The notes beneath the pieces are model-generated. The model had not been told where the DNA came from, made no database searches, and saw only the letters and a program-made list of their open reading frames with translations. A stretch of DNA of 6,094 nt from a bacterium (GTDB lineage: Bacteria; Patescibacteriota; Minisyncoccia; Minisyncoccales; CG1-02-41-26). The stretch lies in the NCBI GenBank assembly GCA_021163625.1, contig JAGGTS010000044.1, positions 1 through 6,094 on the forward strand, in the 5' to 3' direction. The position numbers and the translations under genes were made by a program. Of the stretch, positions 1 through 4,853 are shown in pieces (within the stretch, counting starts at the first letter, position 1; each line of letters starts with the position of its first letter).

Positions 1-496
1 CCTTTTGGTTTAAAACCACATCAAGGGCAATTGTGCTTTTTCCAAGCTTTCTGTCTCCTATGACAAGCTCTCGCTGGCCGCGGCCCAGCGGCAACATCGT
101 GTCAATCATTTTTATTCCCGTTGACAAAGGAACTGAAACAGGCTGGCGGTCTATGATAGGAGGAGCTGGCCGGAAAACGCTTTCTTGCTCTCCTGAAATT
201 TTCCCCAGATTATCAATTGGCTCACCAATGCCGTTAACTACTCTCCCAAGGTAAGATTCCCCGACAGGAATCTTAAATGCGGTTTTTGTCCTAAATAAAG
301 GCTTTGAATAATCAACTTCTTTGGGCTTGAAAAATAAGACTTCTGCAAATTCTTGGTCATAGCCTATAACTATGCCTGCTTTCTTTTTGTTTTCCCATAT
401 TAAAACTTCATTCAAAAAGACATTTGGAAGGCCAGTCACTTTTCCTACTCCTTGATAAAATGAATTTATATGCCCTATTTCTTTAACAATAGCCAT
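1..496 (-). CDS. atpA: F1Fo ATP synthase subunit alpha, N-terminal part (partial, runs off left edge)
   Basis: Alpha is the non-catalytic nucleotide-binding subunit of the F1 head. The first 165 codons are visible; the 3' part lies outside the window. Residues 8-90 form the N-terminal beta-barrel (GHINSFYQGVGKVTGL, then IPVGESYLGRVVNGIGEPID). Residues 137-157 carry LGRGQRELVIGDRKLGKST, with the P-loop at G147-S154. The usual P-loop in this family is GDRQTGKT, so Leu and Ser replace the two Thr, but the GxxxxGK[ST] pattern holds. The ATG is fixed by an in-frame TAG two codons upstream. From it, the first conserved Gly of the barrel is residue 8, where the E. coli protein has about residue 29, so the N-terminal delta-binding helix is missing. 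There is no clear Shine-Dalgarno sequence. The start lies 17 nt behind the b-delta stop, so the two are co-transcribed. The identity is very secure. Confidence 0.97.
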   Translation of the reverse strand, partial: MAIVKEIGHINSFYQGVGKVTGLPNVFLNEVLIWENKKKAGIVIGYDQEFAEVLFFKPKEVDYSKPLFRTKTAFKIPVGESYLGRVVNGIGEPIDNLGKISGEQESVFRPAPPIIDRQPVSVPLSTGIKMIDTMLPLGRGQRELVIGDRKLGKSTIALDVVLNQK

Positions 497-513
497 AAGC
501 TAAATTTTTATTT

Positions 514-1317
514 TTATTCAAACAATTTTTCAATTTTTGACCTTAGGTTTTCCTCAAGCGACAACCCCCTGAAATCCAAAATAAAGCCTGATATTAAGCT
601 TTTATCTATCTTTTGCTCAAGCTTAACTGACCTAAATTTAGATGGAAATTTTTCTTTTAAAACCTCTGAAAGTTCGCTTGCCTGGGACCGTGTCAGCGGA
701 AACGCAGAAGTAATTAAAATTTTTATTTCCATATGCCTAAATTTAATTTCTTCCCTTCTTTTTTCCTCTCTAATCTTGTCTACAATTTTTGAAACCTCAG
801 GAACATTCAGCCTATTTGCCTTCTTAATAAGCCTCTGCCATAGGCTGTCCTGAATTCTCTTTTTCGTTAACTGAGAGAAATCATTATTGAAGATATCCAA
901 AACTCCCCTGATAACTTTGTTTTTATAATCATCTGCAAGCTTATCTTTATATTCGTCTAAAATCTGCTGGCTATGCTCTTTAACTAAACGGATTGCCTCT
1001 TCCTCTTCTTTGAAAGCCTCCTCCTTTGCTTTATTTTTCATCTTTCTAACCATATCCTCTGCTTCTGATATCATATTTTCAATTCTTGCCCTTGCCGAAA
1101 CCATTTCCTGTTCTTTTTGCTTCTGCCATTTTCTCTTCTCTTCTTCAATCAGCTCTTGCGATTTTTTTATTTTCTCAGCATCCTCCTTTTCTTTATGCAG
1201 GGCAGCAATAAATGGTTTAAAAAATAGCCATTTTAAAATCAGGAAAAGAAGCAGGAAATTTAAAGCCTGAATAAGAAAAATTTTAAAATCAATTCCTAAA
1301 GCTCCTAATAGCCTCAT
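514..1317 (-). CDS. atpFH: ATP synthase fused b-delta stator subunit (AtpF-AtpH fusion)
   Basis: This 267-residue protein would be the peripheral stalk holding F1 still against Fo. Residues 9-36 are a b-type membrane anchor (IDFKIFLIQALNFLLLFLIL, then KWLFFKPFIAAL). Residues 40-135 are a highly charged Lys/Glu helix typical of the b dimer. Residues 197-267 match the delta/OSCP C-terminal domain: ILITSAFPLTRSQ, then KLEQKIDKSLISGFILDF and ENLRSKIEKL, including the delta-type IDKSLISG motif. Residues 165-186 (KKANRLNVPEVSKIVDKI) resemble only the last helix of the delta N-domain. Separate b and delta would total about 335-345 residues, and the mycobacterial b-delta is about 445, so this fusion is short. 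It occupies the place where atpF and atpH stand in the usual BEFHA order. The start ATG follows an in-frame TAG ten codons upstream; no SD is visible. An N-ATPase-like long b subunit is the main alternative description. Confidence 0.9.
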   Translation of the reverse strand: MRLLGALGIDFKIFLIQALNFLLLFLILKWLFFKPFIAALHKEKEDAEKIKKSQELIEEEKRKWQKQKEQEMVSARARIENMISEAEDMVRKMKNKAKEEAFKEEEEAIRLVKEHSQQILDEYKDKLADDYKNKVIRGVLDIFNNDFSQLTKKRIQDSLWQRLIKKANRLNVPEVSKIVDKIREEKRREEIKFRHMEIKILITSAFPLTRSQASELSEVLKEKFPSKFRSVKLEQKIDKSLISGFILDFRGLSLEENLRSKIEKLFE

Positions 1318-1337
1318 AAAAATATTTGACTTTTCTG

Positions 1338-1370
1338 TTAGCGGCTAAGGCAAAACGCCTTTACTGCTAA
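1338..1370 (-). other. Two-part RNA hairpin in the atpE-atpFH spacer
   Basis: The outer arms TTAGC (1338-1342) and GCTAA (1366-1370) enclose an inner stem TAAGGC (1346-1351) and GCCTTTA (1357-1363, one bulge) with a 5-nt loop. No T-run follows on the minus strand, so it is not an obvious terminator. It sits 20 nt before the b-delta start in a spacer richer in G+C than its surroundings. A processing or stability element separating the c message from b-delta is inferred from the general need for more c than b-delta. Confidence 0.45.
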
Positions 1371-1387
1371 AGCACTTTGCCAATATC

Positions 1388-1418
1388 CCGCTTGTCCTCA
1401 CAGCGCCTTGCTAAGCGG
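1388..1418 (-). other. Hairpin at the 3' end of atpE
   Basis: Six-bp arms CCGCTT (1388-1393) and AAGCGG (1413-1418) with a 19-nt loop; the second arm overlaps the last codon and stop of atpE. No U-tract follows, so termination is unlikely. With the neighbouring hairpin at 1338-1370 it fills most of the 93-nt spacer and could protect the 3' end of a processed atpE message. This role is inferred. Confidence 0.35.
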
Positions 1419-1632
1419 CAAATTTTAATATTAAAGCAACTACTAAAACATAAATTGCAACTGCCTCGGCAAAAGCGATAGCAATAAGCATTGAAATTTG
1501 AATCTTAGCGGCAGCAGAAGGGTTCCTTGCCATAGCAATCATTGCCGCTGCTCCAATTATGCCGATAGCCAAAGCAGGGCCCAAGGAGCCAACACCCATT
1601 AAAATGGCAATTGAATGCGCTAAATCTGCCAT
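1411..1632 (-). CDS. atpE: ATP synthase subunit c (proteolipid ring subunit), proton type
   Basis: This 73-residue hairpin protein forms the rotating Fo ring. Helix 1 spans about residues 8-35, the polar loop is ARNPSA (35-40) and helix 2 spans about 44-70. The ion-carrying carboxylate is Glu56 in FAEAVAIY. Aligned to the Na+-binding ring of Ilyobacter tartaricus (Q32, V63, E65, S66 from memory), the equivalents are Ile23, Phe54, Glu56 and Ala57. The Na+ ligands are therefore missing and H+ coupling is predicted. The helix-1 glycine motif GxGxGxG reads S16-x-G18-x-A20-x-A22, with two Ala in place of Gly. The length is typical of the family. The ATG has no convincing SD, and its first base lies in an inverted repeat. 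Gaps of 105 nt to atpB and 93 nt to the b-delta gene set it apart within the operon. Confidence 0.97.
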   Translation of the reverse strand: MADLAHSIAILMGVGSLGPALAIGIIGAAAMIAMARNPSAAAKIQISMLIAIAFAEAVAIYVLVVALILKFAA

Positions 1633-1686
1633 AATGCAATTAATTATAATTTCTTTACTCTATTTGACCTTTAATTATAAGCATTA
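1632..1686 (-). promoter_or_regulatory. Discontinuous inverted repeat over the atpE start
   Basis: On the plus strand, TAATGC (1632-1637) and TTATAATT (1644-1651) pair with AATTATAA (1673-1680) and GCATTA (1681-1686), giving 14 possible pairs around a 21-nt loop. In the mRNA the arm next to atpE includes the A of its ATG. The same DNA has a direct repeat TTAATTATAA (1640-1649, 1671-1680) spaced 31 bp, each copy containing a minus-strand TATAAT. It could fold as a weak AU-rich start-site hairpin or act as internal promoter -10 elements. No good -35 sits 17 bp upstream of either copy, so neither reading is secure. Confidence 0.3.
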
Positions 1687-1737
1687 CTGTATGACAATTC
1701 TATTATATAACAGTGGGAAAAAATACCTAATATCACT

Positions 1738-2451
1738 CTACCATTTTACAAAAACTAAGATTAAAACAGAAAAAACTAAAGCCTGAAAAGCGCCGATGAA
1801 CAACTCAATAAGCATAAAAGGAACTGGCAAAAAATAAGGGACAATAAGGGCTAAGATAAGCATCAAAACTTCGCCTGCAAAAATATTGCCAGTAAGCCTG
1901 AACGATAAAGAAACTATTCTTGTCACCTCGCTTAAATCTTCAAAAAAAATTAAAACAGCCCTAAAAACAGAATTAACTCCTACCTTGAGGTACGCCTTTG
2001 CCTCAGTAAATTTTACAGTCAGCAGTTTAATCAAAACAATCGAAGTAATAGCCATCGAGCCGGTGGTGTTTAAGTCTGCGTTAATTGTTTTAAAAATAGG
2101 GACAACCCCACTTTTCGTTTTTAGAACCAGTGTTCCGATAAAACCGGGAACCAAGCCAAGCCAGTTTGCAGTAGTAATATAAACAAACAGGCAAGCAATT
2201 AAAGGAAGGACCTGCCAGCTTAAAGGGCTGTCTTCCAATATGCCGTTTATAAAACTGTAAAAAAATTTAATTAATACTTTTGAAGAAACAACCAAATAAT
2301 TATTTTTTCCTTTTTTCAAATAAAAAGCGGCAAGCCAGGCGACAAATATCAATACAAGCATTGTCGCCCAAGTTGCAAGAACTGTGTTTGTTATATAAAA
2401 ATTGTCGCTAACTTGAATAATCTTATCGGCTGCAAGAGATATATTAAGCAT
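1738..2451 (-). CDS. atpB: ATP synthase subunit a (proton channel subunit)
   Basis: This 237-residue membrane protein forms the two proton half-channels next to the c-ring. Family landmarks in order are YITNTVLATW (19-28) before helix 1, ANWLGLVPG (95-103), NADLNTTGSMAI (124-135), SLSFRLTGNIFAGE (181-194), and ELFIGAFQALVFSVL (216-230). The essential channel arginine is Arg185 (Arg210 in E. coli), followed by Asn189; Gln223 matches the conserved Gln of the last helix. The length is within the usual 220-270 range. It is the first gene of the operon, about 45 nt behind the -10 of the best promoter. The leader before the ATG is AT-only with no SD. No atpI/atpZ gene lies upstream. The identity is secure. 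Confidence 0.96.
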   Translation of the reverse strand: MLNISLAADKIIQVSDNFYITNTVLATWATMLVLIFVAWLAAFYLKKGKNNYLVVSSKVLIKFFYSFINGILEDSPLSWQVLPLIACLFVYITTANWLGLVPGFIGTLVLKTKSGVVPIFKTINADLNTTGSMAITSIVLIKLLTVKFTEAKAYLKVGVNSVFRAVLIFFEDLSEVTRIVSLSFRLTGNIFAGEVLMLILALIVPYFLPVPFMLIELFIGAFQALVFSVLILVFVKW

Positions 2452-2495
2452 AAAATTTAATTAATTTAACGCCAGCCTGACTGCGTTTTTTTCAT

Positions 2496-2524
2496 ATTAT
2501 AAAATACTAACCACTCTTTTGCAA
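2496..2524 (-). promoter_or_regulatory. Sigma-70-like promoter of the atp operon
   Basis: A -35 TTGCAA (2519-2524) and a perfect -10 TATAAT (2496-2501) are separated by 17 bp. Transcription would start near 2489, giving a leader of about 40 nt before the atpB ATG. Position and orientation fit the operon. A small frame starting right after the -10 (MKKTQSGWR) would begin upstream of the predicted mRNA start and is probably not translated. Confidence 0.65.
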
Positions 2525-2553
2525 TTATGCTGGCTGGCAGTATAACCTTTCAA
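2524..2553 (-). promoter_or_regulatory. Possible second, upstream atp promoter
   Basis: A -35 TTGAAA (2548-2553) and -10 CATAAT (2524-2529) are separated by 18 bp. The -10 abuts the -35 of the stronger promoter at 2496-2524. The match is weaker, so it may be an alternative start or chance in AT-rich DNA. Confidence 0.3.
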
Positions 2554-2722
2554 TTCGGCAAAAATAAGAATTTAAAAACGAAAAAATTGGCGGCAAAATA
2601 TATAGCCATTTTTTTAGGCTTACCAGTTCGTAAAAAAAAACAGCGGCACCCAAGAATCTATTTTATATTATTATATTTATATTATATATATGCAGGACAA
2701 CCGCGCGCACCCTAAGTAAGCA

Positions 2723-2742
2723 AATTGCCGCTAAGGGCAATT
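2723..2742. repeat. Perfect 7-bp inverted repeat
   Basis: AATTGCC (2723-2729) and GGCAATT (2736-2742) flank a 6-nt loop. No T-run follows on either strand, so it is not a typical terminator. It lies between the terminator of the upstream gene and the atp promoters. An operator or small repeat copy is possible; the function is unknown. Confidence 0.4.
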
Positions 2743-2774
2743 AATAATAGATAAATAAAAATAAAAAGATTTAT

Positions 2775-2818
2775 AAAAAAACCCCTAAACATTATATAAG
2801 AATTGATTTGTTTAGGGG
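2775..2818 (-). terminator. Intrinsic terminator of the 107-residue gene
   Basis: On the minus strand CCCCTAAAC (plus 2810-2818) pairs perfectly with GTTTAGGGG (plus 2782-2790), a 9-bp stem with a 19-nt loop, followed at once by seven T (plus 2775-2781). It lies 58 nt after the stop of the gene at 2877-3200. There is no T-run in the plus direction, so it acts on the minus strand. It also insulates the atp operon from upstream transcription. Confidence 0.8.
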
Positions 2819-2876
2819 ATGAGCATTGTTTTGCTTTCGCGGCATAACTGCCACTATGCTATCTGGTTAAAATCAG

Positions 2877-3200
2877 CTATTTTTTTAAGGTACATTTGAA
2901 ATAGTTTAAAAATTCTTCCTCCTCCAGAGCCTCTAATAAAACAGAAAAAACATAAGGATTCCCGTTTTTAATGTTATTTGCTTCTGTTCTTTCAAGGACA
3001 TATTTCAATGTAAGCTCATCAACCATGCCGTCATATTTTGAGTCTAAAACAAGTTTTGCGAGGTAGTCTAAACAAAACAAAACAAGAGTGTTATTTCGGT
3101 TTGCATTTAGTTCTGGATAATTTCTGTTAGATTCGCCTTCCAACTCTTTAACAACAGCATAAACTTTTTTAAAAACCCTTTCCACCGCTTCAGAAATCAT
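2877..3200 (-). CDS. Hypothetical protein, 107 residues, probably helical and cytosolic
   Basis: I do not recognise this family. The protein is 107 residues, rich in Glu, Leu, Lys and Asn, with no signal peptide or membrane segment. It looks all-helical: about 1-22, 36-53 (NTLVLFCLDYLAKLVL), 57-75 and 84-105 (a run of Glu at 93-96). The two Cys (43 and 103) form no metal motif. It is supported as real by an excellent SD (AAGGAGGG, plus 3208-3215, 7 nt before the ATG), an intrinsic terminator downstream and a structured leader. It is monocistronic and divergent from the VIT-like gene. Its strong SD differs from all the neighbours, which may mean high expression or a foreign origin. It is confidently a gene; the function is unknown. 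Confidence 0.8.
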   Translation of the reverse strand: MISEAVERVFKKVYAVVKELEGESNRNYPELNANRNNTLVLFCLDYLAKLVLDSKYDGMVDELTLKYVLERTEANNIKNGNPYVFSVLLEALEEEEFLNYFKCTLKK

Positions 3201-3207
3201 ATCACTT

Positions 3208-3215
3208 CCCTCCTT
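3208..3215 (-). promoter_or_regulatory. Strong Shine-Dalgarno sequence of the 107-residue gene
   Basis: AAGGAGGG on the minus strand, 7 nt before the ATG at 3198-3200. It is the only full SD in the window and fixes this start. Confidence 0.85.
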
Positions 3216-3242
3216 ATTTTTTATTTTTTAACTTAATTTATT

Positions 3243-3272
3243 TAAAGCCTTTTAAAATCTAAAAGAGCTTTA
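3243..3272 (-). promoter_or_regulatory. Leader hairpin or palindromic operator of the 107-residue gene
   Basis: On the plus strand TAAAGC (3243-3248) pairs with GCTTTA (3267-3272) and CTTTT (3249-3253) with AAAAG (3261-3265): 11 pairs, one bulged base and a 7-nt loop. It lies between the likely -10 (3277-3282) and the SD, so it would sit at the very 5' end of the mRNA. No T-run follows in either direction. A stabilising 5' stem-loop or a dyad operator are the two readings; the sequence does not decide. Confidence 0.5.
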
Positions 3273-3276
3273 TATA

Positions 3277-3308
3277 ATTATATAATACTGTTTTCATAAA
3301 AAAATCAA
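3277..3308 (-). promoter_or_regulatory. Possible promoter of the 107-residue gene
   Basis: A TATAAT (3277-3282) lies inside an AT-rich run on the minus strand. The nearest -35-like hexamer TTGATT (3303-3308) is 20 bp away, longer than ideal. The position, just upstream of the leader hairpin, is sensible, but AT-rich DNA gives such matches easily. Confidence 0.3.
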
Positions 3309-3327
3309 CTAATCGCCTTGACATTGA

Positions 3328-3356
3328 TTGACAAACAGAACTTTCTTTGTTATACT
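3328..3356 (+). promoter_or_regulatory. Near-consensus sigma-70 promoter of the VIT-like gene
   Basis: A perfect -35 TTGACA (3328-3333), a 17-bp spacer and -10 TATACT (3351-3356). Transcription would begin near 3363, leaving a leader of about 30 nt before the ATG at 3393. A second TTGACA (3318-3323) lies 4 bp upstream of the first; it is too far from the -10 to serve as its -35. Confidence 0.8.
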
Positions 3357-3392
3357 AAAAAATCAACAAAAATAAAATATTAGAATAAAAAT

Positions 3393-3887
3393 ATGGCAGT
3401 TTCATTTGAGGAAATAGAAAGCAAAATAAAAGGGGTTATCTTAGGGGTGCTTGGCTCTATTATCGCAAGTTTTAGCATCGCCTTGGGCGTTTCTGTCTTG
3501 ACTTCAGACAGCTGGACCATAATATTTTCCGGTTTGATTGTGGGGATAGCAAGCAGTTTTGCCAATTCCCTTGCCCCGTTAACCTCAAAATCGCGCCTGA
3601 TTAGCTCAAGGAGTTTTTCCAAAGAAGACTTATGGCAAGTCATTATATCGCTTGTTTTTACTTTTGTTGTTGTCGGCCTTCCGTTGCTGCCCTATCCTAT
3701 AATGGAAAATTTAAACATCGCGAGAGTAATTTCAATTACAACCGGACTTGTCCTTTTGTTTATTTTTGCTGGCAATAAAGCGCAATTAGAAAACGATTCT
3801 CCTATTGGCTACGCTCTCGGGATAGTTACTGTTGGGATAATCATCGCTGCTCTTTCATATTACATCCCATTGTATTTTATAAAATAA
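3393..3887 (+). CDS. VIT1/CCC1-like small integral membrane protein, possible metal transporter
   Basis: This 164-residue protein has about five hydrophobic segments (roughly 14-36, 41-60, 80-100, 108-127, 138-162). The GLPLLPYP motif (95-102) in the third segment resembles the PLLPY motif of the VIT1/CCC1 (DUF125) family, and GIASSFANSLAP (51-62) fits where the family has its second-helix small-residue motif. Family members move Fe2+ or Mn2+ across membranes. The length is close to archaeal-type VIT relatives (about 170 residues). The segment between helices 2 and 3 (63-79) is short, so the cytosolic metal-binding domain of plant VIT1 is absent. The start follows a strong promoter by about 30 nt with no SD. 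It is the only plus-strand gene here and converges on the MinD-like gene. The family call is moderate; metal transport is inference. Confidence 0.65.
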   Translation: MAVSFEEIESKIKGVILGVLGSIIASFSIALGVSVLTSDSWTIIFSGLIVGIASSFANSLAPLTSKSRLISSRSFSKEDLWQVIISLVFTFVVVGLPLLPYPIMENLNIARVISITTGLVLLFIFAGNKAQLENDSPIGYALGIVTVGIIIAALSYYIPLYFIK

Positions 3888-3940
3888 AAAAGAAATTGCA
3901 GCGTTTTTTCGTTTTGCACCCAAACGCCGGAACAAATTAA

Positions 3941-4837
3941 TCAAATAATATTTTTTAAATCCGAAAAAATTTTGAGGATTTCTTTTTTTGCAGGCAAATT
4001 TGTTTTTATGACCGGCTTTAAGTTTGAAATGGCTTGAAATATCTTTTTATCAAAAGAAATTTTGCCGAGAACAATATCTTTCCTGTTCTTAGCGCTAATT
4101 TTACTCGCCCAATTCTCTATTCTCTTGCTTATTGTTTGGTTTATATCCCATTTATTAATTACCAAACGCCAAGGTATATCAAAATAATTTACTACTTTCA
4201 TAACCCTCTTCAGGTCTGAAAACCCCGAAAGCGTCGGTTCAGTAACCAAAACAGAAAAATCAACGCCCTTTAAGCTTGAAACAACAGGACAACCTGTGCC
4301 AGGCGCAGAATCAATTATTTCTATATCTGCTTCAGTTTTGTCTGCCTCAGTTTTTATGCGGTCAACTATTTTCCCGGAACCGCTTTCTCCCGGGAACAAC
4401 CCCCCAGAAATTAAAACAAGGTTCCTGCTTATTTTTTTCATTTTAATCTCGCCGTTTTGGACAGGCACCATTTTAATTGCTTTTTTAGGGCAAACAGCCT
4501 CACATAAACCGCAGCCCTCGCATAAAAAAGGATTAATCACTGGTTTTCCATTTATCATTTTAATAGCGCCAAAGCGGCACTTTTCAGCGCAAATTCCGCA
4601 CCTATCGCATTTTCTATAATCTATTTTGGCTTTTAGGGAGTCTGTGACCGGGATAATTTTATCCCAATTTACCCCGCCGAGCCAAATATCCAAATTTGGC
4701 GCATCTACATCGCAATCAACAGCAACAACCTTTCTTTCTTTGGAAAACAGCAAAGACAAAGACGAAGAAATCATTGATTTCCCTACCCCTCCCTTGCCTG
4801 AAGCAATAGCTATTTTAAAAACTTTTTTTGACAACAT
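3941..4837 (-). CDS. MinD-superfamily P-loop ATPase with inserted 2[4Fe-4S] ferredoxin domain
   Basis: This 298-residue cytosolic ATPase belongs to the MinD/Mrp/NifH-type class. The deviant Walker A is GKGGVGKS (14-21, signature Lys15), followed by VAVDCDVDAPNL (38-49) and a Walker B-like segment IEIIDSAPGTGCP (172-184). Between them, residues 72-122 hold two ferredoxin motifs: CDRCGICAEKC (Cys77, 80, 83, 87) and CEGCGLCEAVCP (Cys106, 109, 112, 116). All eight Cys are present, so two [4Fe-4S] clusters are predicted. The architecture matches the COG1149 group, often found in anaerobes and archaea, frequently as tandem pairs; here there is only one copy. The cellular role of the group is unsettled; Fe-S or cofactor assembly is the usual guess. 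It is last in a three-gene cluster, 16 nt after the phosphoesterase stop. No SD precedes the ATG. It ends in TGA. Confidence 0.92.
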   Translation of the reverse strand: MLSKKVFKIAIASGKGGVGKSMISSSLSLLFSKERKVVAVDCDVDAPNLDIWLGGVNWDKIIPVTDSLKAKIDYRKCDRCGICAEKCRFGAIKMINGKPVINPFLCEGCGLCEAVCPKKAIKMVPVQNGEIKMKKISRNLVLISGGLFPGESGSGKIVDRIKTEADKTEADIEIIDSAPGTGCPVVSSLKGVDFSVLVTEPTLSGFSDLKRVMKVVNYFDIPWRLVINKWDINQTISKRIENWASKISAKNRKDIVLGKISFDKKIFQAISNLKPVIKTNLPAKKEILKIFSDLKNII

Positions 4838-4853
4838 TTTTGCTATTTTAATT

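Larger units (their letters stand above)
2452..2876. other. 425-bp non-coding region upstream of the atp operon
   Basis: No convincing gene is seen on either strand. A 62-codon plus-strand frame (2527-2715) is low-complexity, resembles nothing I know and runs through the atp promoters. From left to right the region holds the atpB leader, two overlapping minus-strand promoters (2496-2553), an AT-alternating tract (about 2658-2691), a 7-bp hairpin (2723-2742), the terminator of the 107-residue gene (2775-2818) and a 5-bp hairpin GCATA/TATGC (2842-2859). The two-helix AtpI/AtpZ protein often encoded before atpB is not found in any minus-strand frame. Confidence 0.7.

Noticed and set aside
33..1270. 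Plus-strand open frames at 33-254, 470-853 and 1010-1270
   Set aside because: They lie opposite atpA and the b-delta gene, whose family motifs are unmistakable; their translations are Phe/Ser-rich shadows.
1318..1413. Readthrough fusion of atpE into the in-frame b-delta gene
   Set aside because: Two TAG codons separate them and both proteins have complete family ends; the shared frame is probably chance.
2452..2495. Nine-codon upstream frame (MKKTQSGWR) before atpB
   Set aside because: Its ATG directly follows the -10 hexamer, upstream of the predicted transcription start, so it would not be in the mRNA.
2471..2538. GCCAGCC (2471-2477) and GGCTGGC (2532-2538) flanking the atp promoter as a split operator
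   Set aside because: Seven bases separated by 54 bp without further symmetry is weak evidence.
2581..2615. Hairpin TGGC/GCCA flanked by A and T runs, like a bidirectional terminator
   Set aside because: There are only 4 G/C-containing pairs with a mismatch, and no gene needs terminating there; the true terminator is at 2775-2818.
2640..2700. AT-rich tract as a replication origin
   Set aside because: I see no DnaA boxes (TTATCCACA-like), no dnaA or dnaN gene and no clear 13-mer set.
2527..2715. 62-codon plus-strand frame starting at 2527
   Set aside because: It overlaps the atp promoters, has no SD, is low-complexity Lys- then Tyr/Ile-rich, and ends in an AT tract; it looks like chance.
3380..3643. 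87-codon minus-strand frame
   Set aside because: It lies opposite the VIT-like gene and its promoter region and shows no coding features of its own.
3888..3940. GCGTTT/AAACGC inverted repeat between the converging genes as a shared terminator
   Set aside because: The loop is long, there is no T-run on the plus strand and the minus-strand T-run begins 9 nt after the stem, so the call is not secure.
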